Shown: in pieces, positions 8,129 to 15,175 of the stretch
Layout of the letters: the number at the start of each line of letters is the position of its first letter
How positions within the stretch are numbered: position 1 is the first letter of the stretch
Source: Cacconaster sp045617505
GTDB lineage: Bacteria; Bacteroidota; Bacteroidia; Bacteroidales; UBA932
Length of the DNA: 32,627 nucleotides
Direction of reading: 5' to 3'
Assembly: GCA_045617505.1 (NCBI GenBank)
Contig: JAZLIS010000087.1
Span: 1 to 32,627 of the forward strand
The notes under the pieces: generated by a model
Seen by the model: only the letters and a program-made list of their open reading frames with translations
Told to the model about the DNA's origin: nothing
The model's database searches: none
Translations under genes and position numbers: made by a program

Positions 8129-9819
8129 GACTGGAATTGCTTGCTCCCGCAAGGGATCTGGAAATCGGCATCGCAGCTATTGAGTGCGGTGCCGATGCCG
8201 TATATATTTCCGGCCCCGGGTTCGGAGCCCGTGCGGCGGCCTGCAACAGCATTGAGGATGTGGCGGCCCTGTGTGAGTATGCCCACACCTTCGGGGTGAG
8301 GATATACGCTACTCTGAATACCCTTGTGAAGGATGAGGAACTGCCTGAGGTGGAGAAACTTGCCTGGCAGTATCATAAGGCCGGGGTGGATGCTCTCATC
8401 ATTCAGGATTTCAAGGTTGCCCGACTGAATCTCCCTCCGATTGAACTTCACGCATCCACCCAGACGGTTATCCGTACTTCGGAAAAAGCCGTCGCCCTCG
8501 AAAAGGCCGGATTCAGCAGAATCATACTGGAAAGGCAGATGTCCCTTCCGACGATAAGGGAGATATGCCGGGCGGTCTCCTGCGAGGTGGAGTTTTTTGT
8601 TCACGGGGCGCTATGTATGAGTTACAGCGGCGAATGTTATCTGAGCGAATACCTTACGGGAAGAAGCGCCAATCGTGGACGCTGCGCCCAGCCCTGCCGG
8701 TCGCTCTACGATGTCTATGACGGAAAGGGAAATGCACTTGCCCGGAGCAGTCATATCCTTTCGATGAAGGACTACCGGCTGGACAGTCATATCGCGGAAC
8801 TTGTCGCCGCGGGAGTGACCTCTTTTAAAATCGAGGGGCGGTTGAAAAATGCCTCTTACGTGAAAAACGTAGTGCGCCATTACCGTAACGTGTTGGATGA
8901 GTTTATTTTGCAAAATCCCCAGTACGGAAGAACATCCTACGGTGTGATGGAGGGAGGTTTCTCTCCCGACCCGGACAGAACATTCAACAGGGGTTATACA
9001 TCCTGCTTCATCGATGGCGTTCGGGATAACTGGAACAGTTCCGATGCGGCGAGGGCTACAGGTGAATTTGCGGGGACGGTGAAAAGAGTTTCACGGAAAG
9101 AGGGGATGATTGAGGTTGACAGTCCGCTGGCCTTCAGCAACGGCGACGGCCTGATGCTGGTGTCGCAGTCGGGGGAGGAGACAGGGATGAGGGTTGAGGT
9201 GGCTCGCGGAAAGCAGTTGACGGTCAGAGATGCCTCCTCTGTCACGCCCGGTATGAAAATCTATAGGAATTATGACGCGAAGTTTGAGCGGGAGCTGGAG
9301 AAGAATATGCCCCGGAGAATCATCGACGCCACGGTGGATTATGACTCTTCCGGCGGGCATACCCGTTTCACCGCCTCGTTCCGTGACGGGACCTCCGCGG
9401 TCGTGGAATTTGACGAACAGGCGCCGGAGGCTCTGAATCCGGAACGGGCCGCGGCTATGCTTGAATCCCAGATAGGAAAGGTGACGGACTGTTTCAGGTT
9501 CAAGTTGGGGAAGGTCTCCTCGGACAAAGTCTATTCCTATTCCGCGTCGTTCCTGAATTCTGTCAGAAGGGCTCTTGCCGGAAGGCACATACCTCCCGCA
9601 AGGAAATCCATCCCCTTTGTCAAGGGAGATTCTATCCTGACTGAAAAGCAGGGGGAGAGTGGAGGAGTCCTTATGAAGAGCAAATATTGCGTTCGATATG
9701 AACTGGGGCTGTGTGTAAGAAAGGGTGCTCAGGGAGGGCCTCTTTTTGCGGTGAACAACGGAAAGAGATTCACTCTTGAGTTCGATTGTGCAAATTGTGA
9801 AATGTCATTATCTTTGTAA
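8119..9819 (+). CDS. U32-family protein (RNA hydroxylase of the TrhP/RlhA type; formerly peptidase U32)
   Basis: U32 proteins act with prephenate-derived chemistry and an Fe-S cluster to hydroxylate RNA: TrhP acts on tRNA U34 and RlhA on 23S C2501 in E. coli. This 566-residue protein shows the family barrel start (LELLAPARDLEIGIAAIECGADAVY), ELHASTQ, and the signature region with cysteines at 166, 173, 189 and 193 (GALCMSYSGECY, RGRCAQPCR), the likely cluster ligands. A C-terminal extension holds four more cysteines (YCVRYELGLC and FDCANCEM). Which RNA it modifies cannot be decided from sequence. It starts inside the upstream gene's last codons and carries the holB promoter within its own 3' end. 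Confidence 0.88.
   Translation: MQLGLELLAPARDLEIGIAAIECGADAVYISGPGFGARAAACNSIEDVAALCEYAHTFGVRIYATLNTLVKDEELPEVEKLAWQYHKAGVDALIIQDFKVARLNLPPIELHASTQTVIRTSEKAVALEKAGFSRIILERQMSLPTIREICRAVSCEVEFFVHGALCMSYSGECYLSEYLTGRSANRGRCAQPCRSLYDVYDGKGNALARSSHILSMKDYRLDSHIAELVAAGVTSFKIEGRLKNASYVKNVVRHYRNVLDEFILQNPQYGRTSYGVMEGGFSPDPDRTFNRGYTSCFIDGVRDNWNSSDAARATGEFAGTVKRVSRKEGMIEVDSPLAFSNGDGLMLVSQSGEETGMRVEVARGKQLTVRDASSVTPGMKIYRNYDAKFERELEKNMPRRIIDATVDYDSSGGHTRFTASFRDGTSAVVEFDEQAPEALNPERAAAMLESQIGKVTDCFRFKLGKVSSDKVYSYSASFLNSVRRALAGRHIPPARKSIPFVKGDSILTEKQGESGGVLMKSKYCVRYELGLCVRKGAQGGPLFAVNNGKRFTLEFDCANCEMSLSL
9786..9816 (+). promoter_or_regulatory. Promoter inside the U32 gene for leaderless holB transcription
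   Basis: TTG (9786-9788), 20 bases, then TATCTTTG (9809-9816) fits the Bacteroidota promoter pattern. Only six bases (TAACCG) separate the box from the holB ATG at 9823, so the mRNA start should coincide with the start codon. The promoter lies within the last codons of the U32 gene. Confidence 0.65.
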
Positions 9820-9822
9820 CCG

Positions 9823-10869
9823 ATGTTGTTCAAGGATGTGATAGGAAATGATGCGGTCAAGAACTCTCTCTCCAGGATGTTGGAGGCGGGGCGGCTCGGG
9901 CACGCCATTCTTTTTTGCGAAGAGGACGGAGGAGGTGCCTTCCCCCTTGCGGCAGCCCTTGCGAAAAGAGTCAACTGCACCGGGGATTCCGGATACGATT
10001 CCTGCGGAGTGTGTCCTTCCTGCCACAAATACGGCAAGCTGATTCATCCGGATCTCCATTTCATATTCCCCGTAAGCAAATCCCAATCCCTCACCGAGTC
10101 GGAAAAGAAGGCTCCCGTCAGCGAGTTCTTCCTCGAAAAATTCCGCGCATTCGCGCTGGAGAACCCCTATTTCAGGGAGCAGGAACTCTACGATGCTCTG
10201 GGACTTGACTCCAACAATGCGGGAATCTCCGTCAATGAAGCCAAAAACATATCCCATGTCGCATCCCTCAGAAGTTCGGAGGGTCTGTACAAGACAATCG
10301 TCATCTATCTGCCCGAGAAGATGAACATCGCGGCGGCCAACAAATTATTGAAGCTGCTGGAAGAGCCGCCCGCGGGGACTCTCTTCCTGATGATTTCCCA
10401 CAAGCCCGAGAGGATGCTGCAGACCATCCGTTCCAGATGCCAGATTATGCACCTGACCCCTCTCTCTGCCGGGGAAATCCGTTCCATCCACGGTGAATAT
10501 ATGGGCAATCCGGAGTATGCCTCCCTGATGGAGACTTTGCTCGAAGCCGGTTTGGCGAAAAAGGCCATAGACACCATCTCCGTATGGGAGGCGGTAAGCG
10601 CAAAGGACAGGGAGAAACAGAAGGAGTTCTGCATCTATGCCGAAAGTTATATCAGGAACATTTTTCTCTTTTCGAAAGGACTGGAATCTCTTGCAACCGT
10701 TCCGTCGGGGCAGGAATCCGCAGTACGTTCCCTGAGCGGCCGCATCAATCCCGCCTTCTATCTCAAGGCATATTCGAAAATCGACTCCGCTCTTGCCGCG
10801 GTTGAGGGCAATTGCAACGCGAAACTCAATTTTTGCGACCTTTGTAACCAATTATTCTTACTTTTGTAA
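9823..10869 (+). CDS. holB: DNA polymerase III delta-prime subunit
   Basis: Delta-prime is the rigid arm of the clamp loader that places the sliding clamp on primed DNA. The 348-residue protein has the AAA+ fold of the family. As expected for delta-prime, the nucleotide loop is degenerate (LFCEEDGGGAFPLA, no GK[ST]), a zinc module is present (Cys 52, 61, 64, 67) and the arginine-finger SRC motif is intact (204-206, TIRSRCQI). KLLKLLEEPPAGTLFLM is the conserved segment before it. The C-terminal oligomerisation part is shorter and divergent. The holB-ricT order downstream is the same as in Bacillus, which supports the call. Confidence 0.92.
   Translation: MLFKDVIGNDAVKNSLSRMLEAGRLGHAILFCEEDGGGAFPLAAALAKRVNCTGDSGYDSCGVCPSCHKYGKLIHPDLHFIFPVSKSQSLTESEKKAPVSEFFLEKFRAFALENPYFREQELYDALGLDSNNAGISVNEAKNISHVASLRSSEGLYKTIVIYLPEKMNIAAANKLLKLLEEPPAGTLFLMISHKPERMLQTIRSRCQIMHLTPLSAGEIRSIHGEYMGNPEYASLMETLLEAGLAKKAIDTISVWEAVSAKDREKQKEFCIYAESYIRNIFLFSKGLESLATVPSGQESAVRSLSGRINPAFYLKAYSKIDSALAAVEGNCNAKLNFCDLCNQLFLLL
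10859..10866 (+). promoter_or_regulatory. -7 box directly upstream of ricT
   Basis: TACTTTTG matches TAnnTTTG and overlaps the end of holB. Ten bases separate it from the ricT ATG at 10877, so a transcript from here would have almost no leader. The box is followed by TAACCGAT, as at holB (TAACCG then ATG). No TTG sits at the ideal distance (nearest 10833-10835, 23 bases away), so the promoter is weaker evidence than the holB one. Confidence 0.45.
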
Positions 10870-10876
10870 CCGATAT

Positions 10877-12061
10877 ATGGAAAATATAAAGATTCTTGAG
10901 AAAGGCCGGGTCAATTACGACTGCTCCAGAGGGTGCGACGTCGAGCGTACACCCGGAGGGGAGTTGTACGTGAACTACGACCCCGGTTGTTGCAAACTGT
11001 CCTCCTTCGACTGGATGGACGGCATCTCGCAGCAGCAGTGCAGCGAGTTGTTTGAAGTGCGTTTCAAGAATACCCGAAAGGCCATAATGAGAAACGATTC
11101 CGGACAGATTATCAAGAAGGGGGATCTTGTTGTGGTCGAGGCGGCAATCGGCCACGATGTAGGAATCGTGACGCTGGGCGGACCTATTGTCATCCAGCAG
11201 CTCAAGAGGCAGAAAATCGACCCTTCCACGAACACCTTCCGGAAAATCTACCGCAAGGCGAAGATTCTCGACATTGAAAGATGGCAGGAGGCCATTGCCC
11301 GGGAGCACAGGACAATGATTCGCGCCCGTCAGATAGCCGCCGGACTGGGTCTTGATATGAAAATCGGAGACGTGGAGTTTCAGGGTGACGGCACAAAAGC
11401 CATATTTTACTACATTGCGGACCAGAGAGTCGATTTCCGCCAGCTCATCAAGGATTTTGCCGAGGAGTTCCATATCCGCATCGAGATGAAGCAGATAGGG
11501 GCAAGGCAGGAAGCGGGCCTGATTGGAGGCCTTGGAGTGTGCGGAAGGCCTCTGTGCTGCTCATCATATATAGCTGATTTTCAGTCTATCACTACGCAGG
11601 CGGCCCGTTGTCAGGATTTGTCCTTCAATCCCCAGAAACTTGCCGGGCAGTGCAGCAAACTCAAATGCTGCATCAACTATGAAGCCTCCGTATATTTGGA
11701 CGCACAGAAGAATATCCCCAATCTCCGCGGTCCTCTCGAACTGGAGGACGGACAGGCCTATCTGATGAAGACGGATATCCTGAGCGGTACGATGTATTTC
11801 TCCTACGACAAAACGTCGATGGCGAAGCTCTTCGCTCTGCCCGCTTCCAAAGTGTGGGAGATTCTTTCCGACAACAAGAAGGGAATTCACCCCGTTGCCC
11901 TCGATGCCCGTGACTCCGAGGGGGAGAAGGAGACAGGCTTTGTCAGCGCGGTCGGAGACGAAAGCATCAGCCGTTTCGATGAAAAACGCCGTAAAGGTGG
12001 CGGACATCGCAGACAAGGGCCAGGACGCAGGAAACAGCAGAATCACCGCAATGAAAAGTAG
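10877..12061 (+). CDS. ricT: PSP1-domain protein, RicT (YaaT) homologue
   Basis: In Bacillus, RicT forms an Fe-S-containing complex with RicA and RicF that steers RNase Y-dependent RNA processing. The 394-residue protein carries the PSP1 C-terminal domain with its cysteine signature (CGRPLCCSSYIADF, then C-Q-D, GQCSKLKCCINYE). A further N-terminal cluster (Cys 16, 20, 38, 39) and a very basic tail (about 370-394, RRKGGGHRRQGPGRRKQQ) are added. The tail suggests nucleic-acid binding. No RicA or RicF genes are in the window. The start at 10877 was preferred to upstream in-frame starts inside holB because the family N-terminus and a -7 box lie there. It overlaps gldH by 11 bases. Confidence 0.9.
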   Translation: MENIKILEKGRVNYDCSRGCDVERTPGGELYVNYDPGCCKLSSFDWMDGISQQQCSELFEVRFKNTRKAIMRNDSGQIIKKGDLVVVEAAIGHDVGIVTLGGPIVIQQLKRQKIDPSTNTFRKIYRKAKILDIERWQEAIAREHRTMIRARQIAAGLGLDMKIGDVEFQGDGTKAIFYYIADQRVDFRQLIKDFAEEFHIRIEMKQIGARQEAGLIGGLGVCGRPLCCSSYIADFQSITTQAARCQDLSFNPQKLAGQCSKLKCCINYEASVYLDAQKNIPNLRGPLELEDGQAYLMKTDILSGTMYFSYDKTSMAKLFALPASKVWEILSDNKKGIHPVALDARDSEGEKETGFVSAVGDESISRFDEKRRKGGGHRRQGPGRRKQQNHRNEK

Positions 12062-12536
12062 GCTTCTGCTGCCTCTGGCCGTTCTGTCCGTATTTCTTGT
12101 CTCCTGTGACGGTTCTGCTCAGTATTCCTATTTACGGACATCCGACCTTCAGGCCGCCGGGGGGCAGGTCTTTTGGTTTGAAGTGAATCTTTCCAAGGAT
12201 TTGTCCTACACCTCCGGAATAGCGATGCGGTATTATACCGCGGAGATGCCTCAGGGCCCTGTGGATATAGACGTCTATCTGATTTCTCCTTCCGGAAAGA
12301 AATTCATAGAAAGAGTGCAGTTCCCTCTTGGCGTGGGAGTGAGAGGTCCGGTCAGGCAATCTTCATCCTCTATGGGAGGTATCAGTGAAATCGAATGGCA
12401 GTACAGGAGCAATATCAGAACAGGTGATGAAGAAGCCGGAGTCTGGCGGGTCGGCATAGAACCTGTCAGAAAAGAGACGCTGCCCGCAATCGACGGATTT
12501 GGTTTTTTCTGCAAAAAAGAAAATGGGAAAAGATAA
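12051..12536 (+). CDS. gldH: GldH-family lipoprotein
   Basis: GldH is a lipoprotein required for gliding in Flavobacterium but is found in many non-gliding Bacteroidota, where its role is unknown. This 161-residue protein has a signal peptide with lipobox LVSC (Cys 19) and a beta-rich domain: FWFEVNLSKDLSYTSGIAMRYY, DIDVYLISPSGKKF and GVWRVGIEPV. These correspond to the GldH pattern of short strands around a Pro-Ser-Gly-Lys turn. The ATG at 12051 lies within the end of ricT and is the only start giving a lipoprotein signal. The 3' end overlaps trmB by 14 bases. Family assignment rests on size, lipobox, motif pattern and position after ricT. Confidence 0.75.
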   Translation: MKSRLLLPLAVLSVFLVSCDGSAQYSYLRTSDLQAAGGQVFWFEVNLSKDLSYTSGIAMRYYTAEMPQGPVDIDVYLISPSGKKFIERVQFPLGVGVRGPVRQSSSSMGGISEIEWQYRSNIRTGDEEAGVWRVGIEPVRKETLPAIDGFGFFCKKENGKR

Positions 12537-13260
12537 GCTTCGCAAATTCAGGGAGAACGAGACTTTTTCCTGTCTGGTGCAACCCCAGACCAGTCAGGTG
12601 CTGGGTTGTGACCATCCTTTGAAGGGGCACTGGGGGGAACGTATGTTCGGCAACGCCAATCCGATTGTCCTTGAGCTCGGCTGCGGCAAGGGCGAATACA
12701 CTGTTTGTCTGGCTGAAAAATATCCGGACCGGAATTTCATAGGAATCGACATCAAGGGTGCCAGGCTGTGGAAGGGTGCGAAATATGCAACTGTCAACAA
12801 TCTGGGGAACGTGGCATTTCTCAGGACCCGCATAGAATTCATAGAGAGCCTTTTCGCGCAGGGAGAAATCTCTGAAATCTGGATAACATTCGCCGACCCC
12901 CAGGAGAAAAAGCCCAAGAAGAGGCTGACCCATCCGCTTTTTCTGGCAAGATACCGGAATATCCTCTCCCCCGGAGGGATTGTCCATCTCAAGACGGACA
13001 GCAGGTTGCTGCATTACTTCACTCTTGAGACGGCGGCAGTCAATTCCCTCACGGTCATGGAACACAACGAGGATATCTACGGCACCGGCAGGGCCGATGA
13101 CCTGCTCTCCATACAGACTTTCTACGAGTCCAATTTCCTCAGGCAGGGGATCCCCATCACCTATATGTCGTTCCGGATAGACAATCCCGGTCTTCTGACC
13201 GAACCCGAATGGGATCAGAAACCCTTTGAACAGCAGTACCGCACCCTCACCCACCAGTGA
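12523..13260 (+). CDS. trmB: tRNA (guanine-46-N7)-methyltransferase TrmB
   Basis: TrmB puts the m7G46 modification in the tRNA variable loop using S-adenosylmethionine. The 245-residue protein has the SAM-binding loop ELGCGKG (51-57), the following acidic strand (FIGIDIKGARLWKGAK) and the family's catalytic segment ITFADPQEKKPKKRLTHPLF (121-140), where Asp-Pro and the Lys/Arg run are conserved. The usual FPDP reads FADP here, a mild change. The N-terminal basic helix (GKDKLRKFRENETF) is typical of Bacteroidota versions. The ATG at 12523 was chosen over an in-frame start at 12499 because it matches that N-terminus. The terminal A of its stop codon is the first base of palindromic repeat copy 2. 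Confidence 0.93.
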   Translation: MGKDKLRKFRENETFSCLVQPQTSQVLGCDHPLKGHWGERMFGNANPIVLELGCGKGEYTVCLAEKYPDRNFIGIDIKGARLWKGAKYATVNNLGNVAFLRTRIEFIESLFAQGEISEIWITFADPQEKKPKKRLTHPLFLARYRNILSPGGIVHLKTDSRLLHYFTLETAAVNSLTVMEHNEDIYGTGRADDLLSIQTFYESNFLRQGIPITYMSFRIDNPGLLTEPEWDQKPFEQQYRTLTHQ

Positions 13261-13296
13261 TTCGTACACACGCGAATCATTCGCGTGTGTACGAAT
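13260..13296. repeat. Palindromic repeat, copy 2 (perfect 17-bp hairpin, TCA loop)
   Basis: Bases 13260-13276 pair perfectly with 13280-13296 around the loop TCA. The core arm is TTCGTACACACGCGAA. Compared with copy 1, two positions change on both arms so that pairing is kept (T-A to C-G at the fifth core position, A-T to G-C next to the loop). The hairpin begins at the last base of the trmB stop codon and ends in the stop codon of the leftward remnant. It may also limit read-through from trmB. Confidence 0.9.
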
Positions 13297-13535
13297 TACA
13301 GAACTTCGATTTCATCGACGGTCAGACCTGTGCAACTGGATATCAGTTCGGGAGCGAGTCCTTCGGCCAGACCCTCTTCCTTCCAGTCTTCAAGGTTGGC
13401 TTCATATTCGGCCTCCCCGAGGATGGATTTCATGTAGCTGTCTTTGGTGTCCTGTTTCATTTTCGCGGTGTCTGCGGCCTTGGTTTTCTCTTTTTTCGCT
13501 GAATTTTTCAGAAAATCAGAGAGATTCGGACCAAA
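13296..13535 (-). pseudogene. Decayed reading frame with a coiled, repeat-like C-terminus (possible Rpn/PD-(D/E)XK transposase tail)
   Basis: A leftward frame stays open for 79 codons. It begins after an in-frame TGA (13538-13536) and ends at a TAA inside repeat copy 2. The first ATG is at 13460, giving 54 residues. The C-terminal part (ILGEAEYEANLEDWKEEG, LAEGLAPELISSCTGLTVDE, then IEVL) has the EEG.AEG stretch and the closing [T/S]GL[T/S]xxEI helix seen at the ends of Rpn-family nuclease/transposase proteins. The frame continues upstream of the TGA for about 27 further codons to another TGA, as expected of decay. No promoter or ribosome site is evident. The family link is a weak recognition; it could be a small unknown gene. 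Confidence 0.4.
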
Positions 13536-13618
13536 TCACTCTTTGTTGGATTCTTCAAAGTTTGTCGATGGTATTTCCGTCGCAACCTGTCCCTGCCGAG
13601 GACGAAGTCTGGTCACAA

Positions 13619-13657
13619 GTCACTCGCGGGTGTGCGAATCATTCGCGTCTGTACGAA
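13619..13657. repeat. Palindromic repeat family, copy 3 (rearranged: two right arms in tandem)
   Basis: Two 19-base units lie head to tail: 13620-13638 (TCACTCGCGGGTGTGCGAA) and 13639-13657 (TCATTCGCGTCTGTACGAA). The first, with the G before it, is identical to bases 20-39 of copy 1. The second differs from the right arm of copy 2 (13277-13295) at one base. The two arms are direct rather than inverted, so the long hairpin of the other copies cannot form. It looks like a chimera of two family members. Confidence 0.85.
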
Positions 13658-13678
13658 ATCGGATAAGGAAAAAATTAC

Positions 13679-13706
13679 TATATTTGCAAATTACATCATA
13701 ATTTGC
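13679..13706 (+). promoter_or_regulatory. guaB promoter -7 box with an overlapping inverted repeat
   Basis: TATATTTG (13679-13686) matches the -7 pattern; no good TTG is found at -33. Immediately afterwards GCAAATTA (13686-13693) and TAATTTGC (13699-13706) form a perfect 8-base inverted repeat with a 5-base spacer, ending five bases before the guaB ATG. It spans the expected transcription start, so a DNA operator is more likely than an mRNA hairpin. The regulator is unknown. Confidence 0.5.
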
Positions 13707-13711
13707 GATAA

Positions 13712-15175
13712 ATGGAATCTGCTAAAATCTCTATGGAAGGGCTCACTTACGACGATGTCCTGTTGATCCCTGCACGCAGCGAAGTGCTGCCGCGCGAAGT
13801 AAGTCTCAAAACAAATTTCACGAGAGAAATAAGTCTGCACGTTCCTATCGTTTCGGCGGCTATGGATACTGTCACGGATGCCAATCTTGCCATCGCCATA
13901 GCCCGCGAGGGTGGTATCGGTGTCATCCACAAGAATATGCCGATAGAAGCTCAGATGAATGAGGTCCGCAAGGTCAAGCGTGCCGAGAACGGAATGATAT
14001 ACGACCCTGTCACAATCGGCGCGGACGCTTCCGTGGGGGATGTTCTCAAGATAATGAGCCAGAACCATATCGGCGGCATTCCGGTGGTGGATTCAAACAA
14101 TCACCTTCTGGGAATCGTCACGAACAGAGACCTCCGTTTCGAGGAGGATATGAACCGCCCCGTGAACGAGGTTATGACGAAGGAGAATCTCATCACGGTG
14201 AGGGTGGGGACCACGATACCCGAAGCCACAGACATATTCCGCAAATATCGTATCGAGAAGCTCCCGGTAGTTGACAGTGACAACCGACTGGCGGGCCTGA
14301 TAACCTACAGGGACATAACCAAAATCAAGAACAATCCCACCGCATCCAAGGATGGCTTGGGCAGGCTGCTGGTGGCCGCTGCAGTGGGAATCAACTCCCA
14401 CAGCCTTACAGATGTGGAGAAACTCTCCTCCGTGGGTGTGGATGCGATAGTTCTGGATACCGCCCACGGACATTCCGTAGGAGTCTTGAATATGATAAAG
14501 AAAATCCGGGAGGCATTCCCGAAGATTCAGATAGTTGCCGGAAATATCGCCACCGCCGAGGCGGCCCTCGCCCTCAAGGAGTGCGGAGTGGATGCAGTCA
14601 AGGTGGGTGTCGGTCCCGGTTCAATCTGCACTACACGTATCATTGCCGGTATCGGTGTGCCTCAGCTGACAGCTGTCATCAACACTTCAGCCGCCCTCAA
14701 GGGTACGGGCATTCCCGTCATTGCGGACGGTGGAATCCGGTACAGCGGAGATATCGTCAAGGCACTTGCCGCCGGTGCAAGCACCATTATGGCCGGAAGT
14801 CTCTTCGCCGGAGTGGAGGAGGCTCCCGGTGAGGCCATCATCCTCAACGGCCGTAAATTCAAGTCATACCGCGGTATGGGCTCTCTGGAGGCGATGCAGA
14901 AAGGTTCAAAGGACCGCTACTTCCAGGATATGGAGGAAGATATCAAGAAGCTCGTTCCGGAAGGGATTGTCGCGCAGGTTCCTTACAAAGGCACTCTCTC
15001 TGAGGTCATCTACCAGCTGGTGGGTGGTCTGCGTGCCGGAATGGGATATTGCGGAGCTCACAATCTGGATGAACTGAAAGAGGCGAAATTCGTCAAAATC
15101 ACCCCTGCGGGAATGGCGGAGAGCCATCCTCACGACGTGACCATCACCCGTGAAGCCCCTAACTATTCAAGATAA
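13712..15175 (+). CDS. guaB: Inosine-5'-monophosphate dehydrogenase
   Basis: GuaB oxidises IMP to XMP with NAD+, the committed step of GMP synthesis. The 487-residue protein has the family start (LTYDDVLLIPARSEVLP), two CBS domains inserted in the barrel (about 95-205, with NHLLGIVTNRDLRFEED and NRLAGLITYRDITK), the catalytic-loop cysteine 306 in GPGSICTTR, the phosphate site DGGIRYSGDI and the mobile flap region YRGMGSLEAMQ. It is complete and of normal length. It leads a run of four overlapping or closely spaced genes, and its TAA shares a base with the next ATG (TAATG). The later genes are envelope-assembly proteins, so their expression is tied to the guaB promoter. Confidence 0.97.
   Translation: MESAKISMEGLTYDDVLLIPARSEVLPREVSLKTNFTREISLHVPIVSAAMDTVTDANLAIAIAREGGIGVIHKNMPIEAQMNEVRKVKRAENGMIYDPVTIGADASVGDVLKIMSQNHIGGIPVVDSNNHLLGIVTNRDLRFEEDMNRPVNEVMTKENLITVRVGTTIPEATDIFRKYRIEKLPVVDSDNRLAGLITYRDITKIKNNPTASKDGLGRLLVAAAVGINSHSLTDVEKLSSVGVDAIVLDTAHGHSVGVLNMIKKIREAFPKIQIVAGNIATAEAALALKECGVDAVKVGVGPGSICTTRIIAGIGVPQLTAVINTSAALKGTGIPVIADGGIRYSGDIVKALAAGASTIMAGSLFAGVEEAPGEAIILNGRKFKSYRGMGSLEAMQKGSKDRYFQDMEEDIKKLVPEGIVAQVPYKGTLSEVIYQLVGGLRAGMGYCGAHNLDELKEAKFVKITPAGMAESHPHDVTITREAPNYSR

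Larger units (their letters stand above)
13261..13711. other. 451-base gap between trmB and guaB
   Basis: This gap holds repeat copy 2, the leftward coding remnant, about 80 further bases without any recognised feature, repeat copy 3, and the guaB promoter and leader. Several rightward open frames cross it, but they only reflect the repeats and lack starts, domains or promoters. The whole stretch up to 13657 reads as a decayed insertion bounded by two repeat copies. Confidence 0.6.

Noticed and set aside
13260..13296. Copy 2 hairpin as a plain intrinsic terminator of trmB
   Set aside because: It has no U-rich tail and belongs to a repeat family found elsewhere; some effect on read-through remains possible.
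13226..13701. Rightward open frames through the trmB-guaB gap
   Set aside because: Their sequence is only the translated hairpin repeats; there is no start context, promoter or domain.
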